Source: Blastococcus sp. CT_GayMR19 (GTDB lineage: Bacteria; Actinomycetota; Actinomycetes; Mycobacteriales; Geodermatophilaceae). Taken from it: a stretch of 64,000 nucleotides of DNA. The stretch covers positions 421,290-485,289 of the forward strand of contig NZ_SPQL01000002.1 in the NCBI RefSeq assembly GCF_004570385.1, written 5' to 3'. The translations under genes were made by a program, and so were the position numbers. The notes under the pieces are model-generated. The model had not been told where the DNA came from, searched no databases, and saw only the letters and a program-made list of their open reading frames with translations. Shown piece by piece: positions 53,230 to 61,387 of this stretch (the stretch's first letter is position 1; every line of letters starts with the position of its first letter).

Positions 53230-53330
53230 CCTCCGCTTTCGGTACCGGAAGCGGAGGCGGGACGCGCAGCTCTCGGTACCGAAAGCTGAACCGGGCGGCC
53301 CGGTCACCCCTCGCGGGGGTGACCGGGCCG
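53230..53330 (+). terminator. Paired palindromes plus strong hairpin after flgE
   Basis: A 28-bp palindrome with core TTTCGGTACCGG (53230-53257, one mismatched pair) and a 22-bp one with core CTCGGTACCGAA (53267-53288) repeat the arrangement at 29860-29914. A perfect 15-bp stem follows, CGGCCCGGTCACCCC (53296-53310) with its complement at 53316-53330. The last is the likely terminator of the flgB-flgE operon. Confidence 0.78.
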
Positions 53331-53379
53331 TTCGCGTGTCCCGCGTCGCCCGCCACGCGGGCGGGAGCGACCGGTTCGG

Positions 53380-53408
53380 CTCAAGGGAAGACGCAGGTGA
53401 GCCGATGT
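53380..53408 (+). promoter_or_regulatory. FliA-type promoter of the flbD-motAB-fliL operon
   Basis: CTCA (53380-53383), 17 bases, then GCCGATGT (53401-53408). It lies after the flgE terminator and gives a leader of about 45 bases before the GTG of flbD. Same pattern as the flagellin promoter. Confidence 0.75.
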
Positions 53409-53460
53409 GAACAGTGAAGATCCCGCCCGCTCCGGGCCCCATCGAGCAAGAGGACCGACC

Positions 53461-53748
53461 GTGATCCGTGTGACGCGCCTGAACGGAGAGCGGTTCGCGC
53501 TCAACCCCGACCTGATCGAGCGGGTCGAGGCACACCCCGACACGGTCGCCTTCCTCGTGGACGGCACCAAGTACGTGGTGAAGGAGAGCGTGCACGAGGT
53601 GCTGCAGGAGATCCGCGAGTTCCGCGCGAGCATCCTCGCGACCTCCTACGAGATGGACCGGGGCGAGTACCACGGCGCCCCCGCCGCTGAGGCCGACACC
53701 ACCGTCGTCTCCTCCGTGGTCCCGTTCCCGAGCCGCGAGGAGCGCTGA
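53461..53748 (+). CDS. flbD: FlbD family flagellar protein
   Basis: Small protein (95 residues) often found between flgE and motA in Gram-positive flagellar operons. The conserved core is VIRVTRLNGERFALNPDLIERVEAHPDTVAFLVDGTKYVVKESVHEVLQEIREFR. The C-terminal 30 residues are variable. The Gram-positive family shares a name but not the fold with the Caulobacter FlbD regulator; its role is not established. It precedes motA by three bases. Confidence 0.9.
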   Translation: MIRVTRLNGERFALNPDLIERVEAHPDTVAFLVDGTKYVVKESVHEVLQEIREFRASILATSYEMDRGEYHGAPAAEADTTVVSSVVPFPSREER

Positions 53749-53751
53749 CCC

Positions 53752-54522
53752 ATGGATCCGGCCACTCTGATCGGGATGGCAGTCGCGGTCGCCGCGCTGT
53801 TCACCTTCATGATCCTCGAGGGTTCCGACCCCATGGCGATCTTCTTCCTGCCGGCGATGATCCTCGTGCTCGTCGCCACCCTGGGCGCGGCCATCGCGGG
53901 CTCGACCATGGCCGACGCCAAGAAGATCCCCGCCTGGTTCAAGCTGGCGATCCTGCCGGCCAAGGTGCCGCCGGTGACCGACCAGATCGCGATCCTGGTC
54001 AGTCTCGCCGAGAAGGCCCGCAAGGAGGGCCTCCTCGCGCTGGAGGCGCAGGTCAAGGACATCGACAACCCGTTCCTGAAGCGCGGCCTGCAGATGGGCA
54101 TCGACGGCACCGACCCCGAGGAGCTGCGCGCCGTCCTGGAGGCCGAGATCGCGGCCAAGAAGGGCGAGGACAAGGTGGCCGCGAAGTTCTTCGCGGGCAT
54201 GGGCGCGTACGCCCCGACCATCGGCATCATCGGCACGGTCGTCGGTCTGATCAACGTGCTGCAGAACCTCAACGACCCGGGATCGCTCGGCCCGATGATC
54301 TCCGCCGCCTTCATCGCCACGCTCTGGGGCGTCCTGAGCGCGAACTTCTTCTTCCTGCCCATGGGCGCGAAGATCCTGCGGATCAGTGAGGTGCAGGCCG
54401 CGCAGATGGAACTGCTGGTCGAGGGCATCACCGAGATCCAGGCCGGCACCAGCCCCCGCGCCGTCCGTCAGAAGCTCACCTCGCTGGTGCCGCCGAGCGA
54501 ACAACAGAAGGAAGCTGCGTGA
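53752..54522 (+). CDS. motA: Flagellar motor stator protein MotA
   Basis: Ion-channel stator subunit of 256 residues, with four membrane helices: two near residues 1-55 and two near 150-205 (YAPTIGIIGTVVGLINVLQNL and MISAAFIATLWGVLSANFFFLP). The cytoplasmic loop carries charged residues that push FliG. Overlaps motB by 4 bases. Confidence 0.96.
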   Translation: MDPATLIGMAVAVAALFTFMILEGSDPMAIFFLPAMILVLVATLGAAIAGSTMADAKKIPAWFKLAILPAKVPPVTDQIAILVSLAEKARKEGLLALEAQVKDIDNPFLKRGLQMGIDGTDPEELRAVLEAEIAAKKGEDKVAAKFFAGMGAYAPTIGIIGTVVGLINVLQNLNDPGSLGPMISAAFIATLWGVLSANFFFLPMGAKILRISEVQAAQMELLVEGITEIQAGTSPRAVRQKLTSLVPPSEQQKEAA

Positions 54523-55421
54523 GCAGCGCCGGCCACGGTCGGAGAAGGCCGAAGAAGCACGAGGAGGAGGAGCACGAGAACCACGAGCGGTGGCTGGTGT
54601 CCTACGCCGACATGGTCACCCTCCTCATGGTGCTGTTCATCGTGCTCTTCGCCATCAGCCAGGTCGACAAGGCCAAGTTCGAGGAGCTGGCCAGCGGCCT
54701 GGCGTCGAGCTTCGGCGGCCCCATCAGCGTCGTCCAGGGAACCGCGCAGGAACCCAGCGTCCTCGACGGCGGCCAGCTGCCGGTGGACATCAAGAACGCC
54801 ATCGGCCCGGCGCAGGACGTCGAGCAGGCGGCGGTCGACCAGGCCGCTGCGCAGGCGGCCGCCGAGCGGGCCGAGCGGGTGGCCGCCGAGGCCGCGGTCG
54901 CCTACGACGAGCTCGCCGAGGCCCGCGACCGGATCGACGCCGCCCTCAAGGCTGCCGGTCACGACGGCGCGGCCCGGTACGAGATCGACGAGCGCGGCCT
55001 GGTGGTCCACATCGTGGCCGACGCCGTCCTCTTCGACGCCGAGGAGGCCGTCCTGCGGCCCGAGGGGCGGCAGATCCTGGACGCCGTCGCGCCCAGCCTG
55101 ACGTCGCTGCCCAACGTGCTGCGGATCGAGGGTCACGCCAACCACTTCCCGGTCTCGGCCGGCGGTCCGTGGCCGTCGAACTGGGAGCTGTCGGGCTACC
55201 GCGCCAGCACCGTCCTCCGCCACCTCGCCGGGAACGGGGTGCCGGAGCCGCGGATGTCCGCGACCGGCTACTCGTCCACCCGGCCGCTCGTCCCGGAGAC
55301 CGACCCGACCGCCGTGTCGGTCAACCGCCGGGTCGACATCGTCGTCCTGTCCACCGCCTCGGCAGAGGCCAACGGCCTGCTGCCGGGCATCGACGCCGCA
55401 CACCAAGGAGCCACGCCATGA
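54519..55421 (+). CDS. motB: Flagellar motor stator protein MotB
   Basis: Stator subunit of 300 residues with one membrane helix. The ion-binding aspartate is Asp31 (SYADMVTLLMVLFIVLFA). A long linker, then an OmpA-like peptidoglycan-binding domain (LRIEGHANHFPVS, SNWELSGYRASTVLRHLAGNGVPEPRMSATGYSSTRPL, NRRVDIVVL). The sequence does not settle proton or sodium use. Overlaps fliL by 4 bases. Confidence 0.96.
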   Translation: MSSAGHGRRRPKKHEEEEHENHERWLVSYADMVTLLMVLFIVLFAISQVDKAKFEELASGLASSFGGPISVVQGTAQEPSVLDGGQLPVDIKNAIGPAQDVEQAAVDQAAAQAAAERAERVAAEAAVAYDELAEARDRIDAALKAAGHDGAARYEIDERGLVVHIVADAVLFDAEEAVLRPEGRQILDAVAPSLTSLPNVLRIEGHANHFPVSAGGPWPSNWELSGYRASTVLRHLAGNGVPEPRMSATGYSSTRPLVPETDPTAVSVNRRVDIVVLSTASAEANGLLPGIDAAHQGATP

Positions 55422-55867
55422 GCACCAAAGAGAAGGCCCCCGAGACCGACGAGGCGCCGGTCAAGGGCGGCAAGAAGAAGCTGATCCTGATCGTGCTCGT
55501 CGTCCTCCTGGCGGCCGCGGGCGCGGCGTACTTCTTCCTGTTCACCGGCTCTGCAGAGGCCGAGGAGCCGGTGGCGGGCGAGGTCCTGTCGCTCGAGCCG
55601 GTCGCGGTGAACCTGGCCGGCGGCGGCTACCTGAAGGTCGGGCTAGCCCTCCAGCTGGTCGCGAGCGAGGAGGGGGGCCACGGCGCCGCTACCGGCCCCA
55701 GCGGCGCCAAGGCGACCGACCTGGTCATCTCCACGTTCTCCCAGGCCCAGCCGGCCGACGTCACCGGCGCCCGCGACGCGCTGAAGGAGGCCCTGGAGGA
55801 GAAGATCATCGAGGCCTACCACGGCGAGGTCATGGGGATCTACTACACGGAGTACGTGACCCAGTAG
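55418..55867 (+). CDS. fliL: Flagellar basal body-associated protein FliL
   Basis: Single-pass membrane protein of 149 residues that supports stator function. Membrane helix at about residues 24-44 (LILIVLVVLLAAAGAAYFFLF), then the FliL domain (LSLEPVAVNLAGGGYLKVGLALQL; ALKEALEEKIIEAYHGEVMGIYYTEYVTQ). Its start overlaps motB. Inverted repeats follow before fliM. Confidence 0.93.
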   Translation: MSTKEKAPETDEAPVKGGKKKLILIVLVVLLAAAGAAYFFLFTGSAEAEEPVAGEVLSLEPVAVNLAGGGYLKVGLALQLVASEEGGHGAATGPSGAKATDLVISTFSQAQPADVTGARDALKEALEEKIIEAYHGEVMGIYYTEYVTQ

Positions 55868-55949
55868 TCCCGTGGGACACGGTCCCCGGACCGTGCCCGT
55901 CCATCACGTCGCAGGCATCCCCGGCACCATCCGTCACATCTCTCCCCAC

Positions 55950-55992
55950 GACCGGCGGCGCTCCGGCGCCGCCGGTCAGGGTGGGCCCACCC
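55950..55992 (+). terminator. Hairpin and palindrome between fliL and fliM
   Basis: GACCGGCGGCGC-TCCG-GCGCCGCCGGTC (55950-55977) is a perfect 12-bp stem, followed by the perfect palindrome GGGTGGG-CCCACCC (55979-55992). The first can end the flbD-motAB-fliL transcript. The second lies exactly within the spacer of the fliM promoter element and could be a regulator site. Confidence 0.65.
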
Positions 55993-56003
55993 TCCGCCGA
56001 TGA
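55975..56003 (+). promoter_or_regulatory. FliA-type promoter of the fliM operon
   Basis: GTCA (55975-55978), 17 bases, then GCCGATGA (55996-56003). It has the same boxes and spacing as the flgB promoter. The fliM GTG at 56011 would fall close to the transcription start, so this transcript may be leaderless or nearly so. Confidence 0.65.
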
Positions 56004-56010
56004 GGGGAGG

Positions 56011-57108
56011 GTGACCCAGCCCCCCGAGACCGGACCGGCCCCCGCCGGAGCGGAGGAGTCGTCCCCGGTCACGCCTCCGGCCCCCGCGCCCGAGGCCCCG
56101 GCACCGGCGGCCCCCACGCCCGAGGCGGCGGCAGGGACCGCAGCCCCGGCGCCGACCGCCGCTGCGCCCGCCACCCCCGCCCCCGTCGCCGGCTCCGCCG
56201 GCCGGAGCCGGCGCGGAGAGCCCCGCACCTACGACTTCCGCCGGCCGACGAAGCTCTCCCGTGAGCACGTCCGGGTCCTGCAGATCGCGCAGGAGGCGTT
56301 CGCCCGTCAGGCGACGACGATCCTCACCACGTTCCTCCGGGCGGGCGCCCGTCTCGAGCTCGTGGGCATCGAGCAGTTCGCCTACGACGACTACCTGGCG
56401 ACGCTGCCCAACCCCGTCTTCATCACCACGTTCACGCTGGAGCCGCTCGCCGGCAAGGGCCTGCTGGCCTACCCGCTGGACATGGCCATGGCCATCGTCG
56501 ACCACATGCTGGGCGGCTCCGGCCGGGCCGAGCAGCCGAACCGGCCGATGACGGCGATGGAGTCCGCCATCACCAACCACCTGCTCAGCCGGCTGCTCGA
56601 CGAGTTCGCGACCTCGTTCGCCACCATCACCGAGATCCAGCCGGCCCTGAACGGGTTCGAGTACAACCCTCAGCTGGCCCAGGCCGCGTCGGGGTCGGAC
56701 ACGGTCATGGTGGCCACGTTCGACATGTCGGTCGGCAGCCGCGAGGGCGAGGCCACCCTGGTCCTGCCGTTCTCCTCCTTCGCGTCGGCGCTGAACAACG
56801 CGGCCTCCCCGCAGCTGTCGGAGACCGCCCTGGCCAAGCGCAGGCGCGCGGCCGAGGCGCTCACCGAGCGGCTGAACCTGGTGCCCGTCGACGTGAGCGT
56901 CCGCTTCGCACCGCTGACCGTGTCGTCGGCCGACCTGCTCTCCCTCGCGGTCGGCGACGTCCTGCTCCTGCGCCATCCACCGGACAGCCCCCTCGAGGTC
57001 ACGACCAACGACGTGACGTTCGCCTACGCCATCGCCAGCAACCACCGGCGCCGCCTCGCAGCCGCCATCGTCCCCACTCCGTACGCCGCCGCGAAGGACA
57101 CCGCATGA
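56011..57108 (+). CDS. fliM: Flagellar motor switch protein FliM
   Basis: C-ring protein of 365 residues. A long Ala/Pro-rich N-terminus (about 75 residues) precedes the conserved part: YDFRRPTKLSREHVRVLQIAQEAFARQATTILTTFLRAGARLELVGIEQFAYDDYLA, LAYPLDMAMAIVDHMLGGSG, and a C-terminal SpoA domain. The usual short CheY-binding peptide LSQxEID is not evident at the N-terminus. The GTG at 56011 is chosen from GAGGGGAGG just upstream; a GTG at 55981 is possible. Confidence 0.93.
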   Translation: MTQPPETGPAPAGAEESSPVTPPAPAPEAPAPAAPTPEAAAGTAAPAPTAAAPATPAPVAGSAGRSRRGEPRTYDFRRPTKLSREHVRVLQIAQEAFARQATTILTTFLRAGARLELVGIEQFAYDDYLATLPNPVFITTFTLEPLAGKGLLAYPLDMAMAIVDHMLGGSGRAEQPNRPMTAMESAITNHLLSRLLDEFATSFATITEIQPALNGFEYNPQLAQAASGSDTVMVATFDMSVGSREGEATLVLPFSSFASALNNAASPQLSETALAKRRRAAEALTERLNLVPVDVSVRFAPLTVSSADLLSLAVGDVLLLRHPPDSPLEVTTNDVTFAYAIASNHRRRLAAAIVPTPYAAAKDTA

Positions 57109-57851
57109 CCACGCCCCGCACCGACTCGTCGCAGGACTCCCAGACCGTCTCCGCCGTGGTCACGGCCGCCGCGCGCGCCGCGGCGTCCCTGGTCCCCGCC
57201 ATGGTGGCGCTCGTCCCCGGAGCTCCCGTCAGCGACCCCGACACCGTCCCGCTGCCCCCGGGTGCCGCCTCCGCCGTGTCGGCCGGGCTCTCGGGCGAGG
57301 TCAGCGGCGACATGGTGCTGGTCATCTCCGCGGACGTCGTCGAGGCGCTCAACAACTCCCCCGTCGGCCGGCTCGACATCGCGGCCGCCCTGCGCCCCGC
57401 GCTGGAGGCCGCCGCGGCCACGCTCGGCCGCGTGCGCGTCGCCTCGGAGCGGGTCGAGGAGCCGGTCGCGGCCCTGGACGGACTGCGCGACAAGGGCATG
57501 TTCGTCGCCGTCCCGCTGCTGGCCGACGGCGAGCACCAGGCGACCTTCGCCCTGCAGGTCACCCTGCCGGCGACGCGCACGCAGCGCGGCAGCCTGGACC
57601 TGCTGCGCCACGTGGCCATGGAGGTGACCGTCGAGATCGGCCGCACCCGGATGACCGTGCAGGAGCTGCTGTCGCTGCACCCCGGCGAGGTCGTCGAGCT
57701 CGACCGCGCGGCCAGCGCACCCGCCGACCTGCTGGTCAACGGCACGCTCATCGCCCGCGGCGAGGTCGTCGTCGTCGACGAGGACTTCGGCCTGCGGATC
57801 AGCGAGATCGTCACCGACGCCGCCGCCGAGCTGGGGCAGCTGTCCGCATGA
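57105..57851 (+). CDS. fliN: Flagellar motor switch protein FliN (long, FliY-like form)
   Basis: C-ring protein of 248 residues. The C-terminal SpoA domain is clear (HVAMEVTVEIGRTRMTVQELLSLHPGEVVELDRAASAPADLLVNGTLIARGEVVVVDEDFGLRISEI). The N-terminal 160 residues are extra compared with short FliN. A segment SGEVSGDMVLVISADVVEALNNSPVG recalls CheC/CheX-like folds of FliY, but no clear phosphatase motif (D/S-x3-E-x2-N) is seen. Overlaps fliM and fliO by 4 bases each. Confidence 0.92.
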   Translation: MTTPRTDSSQDSQTVSAVVTAAARAAASLVPAMVALVPGAPVSDPDTVPLPPGAASAVSAGLSGEVSGDMVLVISADVVEALNNSPVGRLDIAAALRPALEAAAATLGRVRVASERVEEPVAALDGLRDKGMFVAVPLLADGEHQATFALQVTLPATRTQRGSLDLLRHVAMEVTVEIGRTRMTVQELLSLHPGEVVELDRAASAPADLLVNGTLIARGEVVVVDEDFGLRISEIVTDAAAELGQLSA

Positions 57852-58279
57852 CGTGGATGATCATCCGGCTGATCCTGTGCCTGGGCTTCATCGCCGTGGT
57901 GCTGTTCTACGCCTCACGGCTGGCCAAGAAGCGTGGGCTCGGGCAGGGCAACGGCCTCATCGAGGTCGTCGCCCGGCAGCGCATGGGCCGCACGAGCACG
58001 GTGAACGTCGTCCGCATCGCCGACATCGTGCTCGTCGTCGGGGCCACCGAGGAGCAGGTGACCCTGCTCGCCGAGGTCGACGCCGAGACGATCGACCTCG
58101 CCCTCAGCGAGCGGCGTGGCCCCGTCCGGCTGGGCGCGGGCGAGGCCGGCCCGGCACTCGGCACCCCGGGCCTCGCCGCCCGGTCGACGTCAGGCGCGCT
58201 CGCCGGATCGGTGTTCGACCGCAACGGGTGGGGCACCTTCGTGCACCAGCTGCGCGAGCGGACGGTTCGCCGGTCATGA
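57848..58279 (+). CDS. fliO: Flagellar biosynthetic protein FliO
   Basis: Single-pass membrane scaffold for FliP assembly, 143 residues. N-terminal helix (MIIRLILCLGFIAVVLFYASRLAKK), then a beta domain typical of FliO (LIEVVARQRMGRTSTVNVVRIADIVLVVGATEEQVTLLAEV). The C-terminal third is variable. Overlaps both neighbours by 4 bases. Confidence 0.88.
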   Translation: MTWMIIRLILCLGFIAVVLFYASRLAKKRGLGQGNGLIEVVARQRMGRTSTVNVVRIADIVLVVGATEEQVTLLAEVDAETIDLALSERRGPVRLGAGEAGPALGTPGLAARSTSGALAGSVFDRNGWGTFVHQLRERTVRRS

Positions 58280-59130
58280 CCGCGACCGCGCACCCGTTCC
58301 CGCGGGCGGCCGGCCCGGTCCTGCGGCGCCGCGCCGCCCTCGTCCTCCTCTTCGCCCTGCTCTGCACGGTGGGCGCCCTGGTGCTCGCCGGCCCGGCCGC
58401 CGCGGCGCCCGGTGACCCGGTGGCGCCGACCGCGCCGGTCGCCCCGGTCGCGCCGGTCGTGGACGGCGGCGTCGACATCTCCATCGGCGACGGCTCCCCG
58501 AGCTCGTCCATCACGCTGATCCTGGCGATCACGGTGCTCTCGGTGGCGCCGTCGGTGCTGCTGCTCTGCACATCGTTCACCAAGATCATCGTGGTGCTCG
58601 GACTGACCCGGAACGCACTCGGGCTGCCGTCCTCGCCGCCCAACCAGGTCCTCACCGGCATCGCCCTGTTCCTGACCCTGTTCGTCATGGGCCCGGTGCT
58701 CTCCGACATCAACGACATCGCCGTGCAGCCCTACATGGACGGCCTGATCACCGTCTCGCAGGCCTACGACTCGGGCGTCGTCCCGCTGCGGGAGTTCCTC
58801 CTGGACAACACCCGCTCGGACGAGCTGAAGCTGATGATCGGCCTCTCCGGCGAGGAGGCGCCGGCCGACCCGACGCAGGTCAGCATGACCACGCTGGTCC
58901 CCGCGTTCGTGCTCTCCGAGCTCAAGAGCGCCTTCATCATCGGGCTGGTCGTCTTCATCCCGTTCCTGGTGCTCGACATGCTCGTCAGCGCCTCGCTGAT
59001 GGCGATGGGCATGATGATGGTGCCGCCGACCATCGTGTCGCTGCCGTTCAAGCTGCTGCTGTTCGTGGTGGTGGACGGCTGGGCGCTGATCACGACAGCC
59101 CTCGTGGGTTCCTACGGGGGTAGTGGCTGA
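58276..59130 (+). CDS. fliP: Flagellar export gate protein FliP
   Basis: Core of the export gate, 284 residues. A signal peptide (AALVLLFALLCTVGALVLAGPAAAA) is followed by an Ala/Pro-rich stretch. Then come four membrane helices with the signatures LLLCTSFTKIIVVLGLTRNALGLPSSPPNQVLTGIALFLTLFVMGPV and FIPFLVLDMLVSASLMAMGMMMVPP. The stop overlaps fliQ by one base. Confidence 0.97.
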   Translation: MTATAHPFPRAAGPVLRRRAALVLLFALLCTVGALVLAGPAAAAPGDPVAPTAPVAPVAPVVDGGVDISIGDGSPSSSITLILAITVLSVAPSVLLLCTSFTKIIVVLGLTRNALGLPSSPPNQVLTGIALFLTLFVMGPVLSDINDIAVQPYMDGLITVSQAYDSGVVPLREFLLDNTRSDELKLMIGLSGEEAPADPTQVSMTTLVPAFVLSELKSAFIIGLVVFIPFLVLDMLVSASLMAMGMMMVPPTIVSLPFKLLLFVVVDGWALITTALVGSYGGSG

Positions 59131-59405
59131 TGAGCGACGCCGACGTCACCCAGATCGCGGCCCAGACGATGATGGTCGCCGCGAAGGTCGCCGCCCCGAT
59201 CCTGCTGACCGCCCTGCTGGTCGGCTTCCTGATCTCGGTGTTCCAGGCGGCCACCCAGATCCAGGAACCGACGCTGTCCTTCGTGCCCAAGATGATCGCG
59301 GTCGCGATCGCGCTGCTGGTCACCGGCAACTGGGTGCTCTCCGAGCTGGTGAGCTTCACCGAGAGCCTGTTCGACTCGCTGCCGCGGCTGCTCGACCGGA
59401 CCTGA
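59130..59405 (+). CDS. fliQ: Flagellar export gate protein FliQ
   Basis: Two-helix export gate subunit of 91 residues. It has the typical LLTALLVGFLISVFQAATQIQEPTLSFVPKMIAVAIALLVTGNWVL. It lies between fliP and fliR. Confidence 0.96.
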   Translation: MSDADVTQIAAQTMMVAAKVAAPILLTALLVGFLISVFQAATQIQEPTLSFVPKMIAVAIALLVTGNWVLSELVSFTESLFDSLPRLLDRT

Positions 59406-59408
59406 CCG

Positions 59409-60173
59409 GTGGACTTCGAGGTCCCGGTAGCCACCCTCGCGGCACTGCTGCTGGGCGTGGCCCGCGCCACCGGCTTCGTGCTGCTGGCGCCGCCGTTCAA
59501 CTCACGGAGCATCCCGGCACCGGTCAAGGGTGCCTTCGCGATGGCGCTGTCGCTGCTGCTCTCGACCCAGATCGCCCCGTCCCTGCCCGAGCCGACCCCG
59601 GGTTTCCTCGTCGTGGCCGCGGTGACGGAGGTGGTGATCGGCGCGGGGCTCGGCTTCGTCGTCCAGCTGCTGTTCACCGCCGTGCAGATGGCCGGCGACC
59701 TGCTCGACGTCACCGGCGGCTTCTCGCTGCAGCCGGCCTACGACCCCCTGGCGATGACGCAGAACTCCAACGTGGGCCGCCTGCACTACCTGCTGGCGAT
59801 CACGCTGCTGTTCACCAGCGGCGGGCACCTCCTGATCGTCAAGGGGTTCGCCACCTCCTACGTGGGTCTCCCCGTCGGCGGCGACGTCCCCACCGATCAG
59901 CTCGCCGCCGTGATCATGACCGCCTTCTCGATGATGTTCCTGGCGGCCCTGCAGATCGCCGGGCCCATGGTGGCGGTGCTGCTGCTGGCCGACGTCGCGC
60001 TCTCGCTGCTCAGCCGGGCCGCGCCCGCCCTGAACATCTTCGCCATCGGGTTCCCGGTGAAGATCATGCTCACGCTGGCGATGCTGGGACTCACGTTCCC
60101 GCTGCTGCCGCCGGCCCTCGACGCCCTGCTCGAGCAGGGTGCCCGCGCCATGATGTCGCTGAAGAGCGGCTGA
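59409..60173 (+). CDS. fliR: Flagellar export gate protein FliR
   Basis: Membrane protein of 254 residues with about six helices, assembling with FliP and FliQ. Features include ATGFVLLAPPFNSRSIPAPVKGAFAMALSLLL, GDLLDVTGGFSLQPAYDPLAMTQNSNVGRLHYLLA and ALNIFAIGFPVKIMLTLAMLGLTFPLLP. A GTG start at 59409, three bases after the fliQ stop. One base separates it from flhB. Confidence 0.96.
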   Translation: MDFEVPVATLAALLLGVARATGFVLLAPPFNSRSIPAPVKGAFAMALSLLLSTQIAPSLPEPTPGFLVVAAVTEVVIGAGLGFVVQLLFTAVQMAGDLLDVTGGFSLQPAYDPLAMTQNSNVGRLHYLLAITLLFTSGGHLLIVKGFATSYVGLPVGGDVPTDQLAAVIMTAFSMMFLAALQIAGPMVAVLLLADVALSLLSRAAPALNIFAIGFPVKIMLTLAMLGLTFPLLPPALDALLEQGARAMMSLKSG

Positions 60174-60174
60174 C

Positions 60175-61323
60175 ATGTCCAAAGACGGTCCCGGTGGTGA
60201 GAAGACCGAGAAGCCCACTCCCCAGCGCCTGAAGAAGGCGCGCAAGGAAGGGCAGATCCCGCGGACGCAGGAGCTCGGCACCTGGCTGGGCGTGGCGGCC
60301 GCCAGCGCGCTGCTGCCGATGCTCGTCAGCGACGCCTTCGACGAGGTGCAGAAGCTGTTCGTGCAGGTCGGTGCGGTGGCGGCACAGCCGGAGACCGAGA
60401 AGGTGCAGGTGCTGCTCGGTCAGGCACTCACCGCCTTCCTCACGGCGGTGCTCCCCACCGCCGTCGGGATGATGGTGGTCGGTACCGCCGCGTCGGCGTC
60501 CCAGGGCGGAGTCACGTTCGCCACGAAGTCGATGAAGCCCACGCTGAAGAAGATCAACCCCTTCCCGGGAATGAAGCGCATGTTCGGCACCCAGGGCCTC
60601 TGGGAGGCGGTCAAGGCGCTCATCAAGACGGCGGCCCTCGGGACCGTCGTGGTCATCACGAGCGACCGGGCGCAGGCGCTGGTCTCCTCGGCCGGCGCGC
60701 TGCCGCTCTCGGCGGTGGCGTCGACGTTCAGCGACTCCGCCATCCTGATGTTCCGGGTCGTCGCGGTGACCGGCCTCGTCATCGCCGTCGCCGACTACGT
60801 GGTCGTGCGCATGAAGATGATGAAGACGCTCAAGATGAGCAAGTACGAGATCACCCAGGAGTACAAGCAGGCCGAGGGTGACCCGCACATGAAGGCGCAC
60901 CGCCGCGGGATCCAGATGGAGATGTCCCGGAACCGGATGATGAGCGACGTCGCCGAGGCCGACGTCCTCCTGGTCAACCCGACCCACGTCGCCGTCGCCC
61001 TGAAGTACGACCCGCAGAAGGGCGCCCCCCAGGTGGTGGCCAAGGGCGCCGGCGAGGTGGCCGCCAAGCTCCGCGAGATCGCCTCGGCGTCACGGGTGCC
61101 CCTCGTCCAGGACATCCCGCTCGCACGTGCCCTGCACGCCTCCTGCGAGCTCGGCCAGGAGGTCCCGGCCCAGCTGTTCACCGCGGTCGCCCGCGTGCTG
61201 GCGTTCGTGATGCACCTGGATGCGCGCGGCGTGAAGGGCGGCTTCCACCGGCCCGGCTTCGAGCCACCGGAGCTCGAGGGCCTGCCCAAGGCCGGACGAC
61301 GCCGGGCGACGCCTGTCCCCTGA
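60175..61323 (+). CDS. flhB: Flagellar export switch protein FlhB
   Basis: Substrate-specificity switch of 382 residues. The N-terminal EKTEKPTPQRLKKARKEGQIPRTQEL is diagnostic. Four membrane helices follow, then the cytoplasmic domain with the self-cleaving Asn268-Pro-Thr-His motif (LLVNPTHVAVALKYD). The C-terminal tail is longer than in Salmonella. flhA follows after 198 bases. Confidence 0.97.
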   Translation: MSKDGPGGEKTEKPTPQRLKKARKEGQIPRTQELGTWLGVAAASALLPMLVSDAFDEVQKLFVQVGAVAAQPETEKVQVLLGQALTAFLTAVLPTAVGMMVVGTAASASQGGVTFATKSMKPTLKKINPFPGMKRMFGTQGLWEAVKALIKTAALGTVVVITSDRAQALVSSAGALPLSAVASTFSDSAILMFRVVAVTGLVIAVADYVVVRMKMMKTLKMSKYEITQEYKQAEGDPHMKAHRRGIQMEMSRNRMMSDVAEADVLLVNPTHVAVALKYDPQKGAPQVVAKGAGEVAAKLREIASASRVPLVQDIPLARALHASCELGQEVPAQLFTAVARVLAFVMHLDARGVKGGFHRPGFEPPELEGLPKAGRRRATPVP

Positions 61324-61337
61324 CGGTGACCGACCCC

Positions 61338-61387
61338 GCGCGCCGGTGCCGCACCGCGGTCCCGGTGGCGCGCCGGTGCCGCACCGC
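61338..61387. repeat. 20-bp direct repeat between flhB and flhA
   Basis: GCGCGCCGGTGCCGCACCGC occurs at 61338-61357 and 61368-61387, a 30-bp period. More degenerate copies with GGTACCGC/GCCGCGCCGCGG follow up to 61455. The spacer also carries a GCCGATGA box at 61469-61476, but 17 bases upstream reads GTAC, so a FliA promoter is not supported. Confidence 0.7.
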
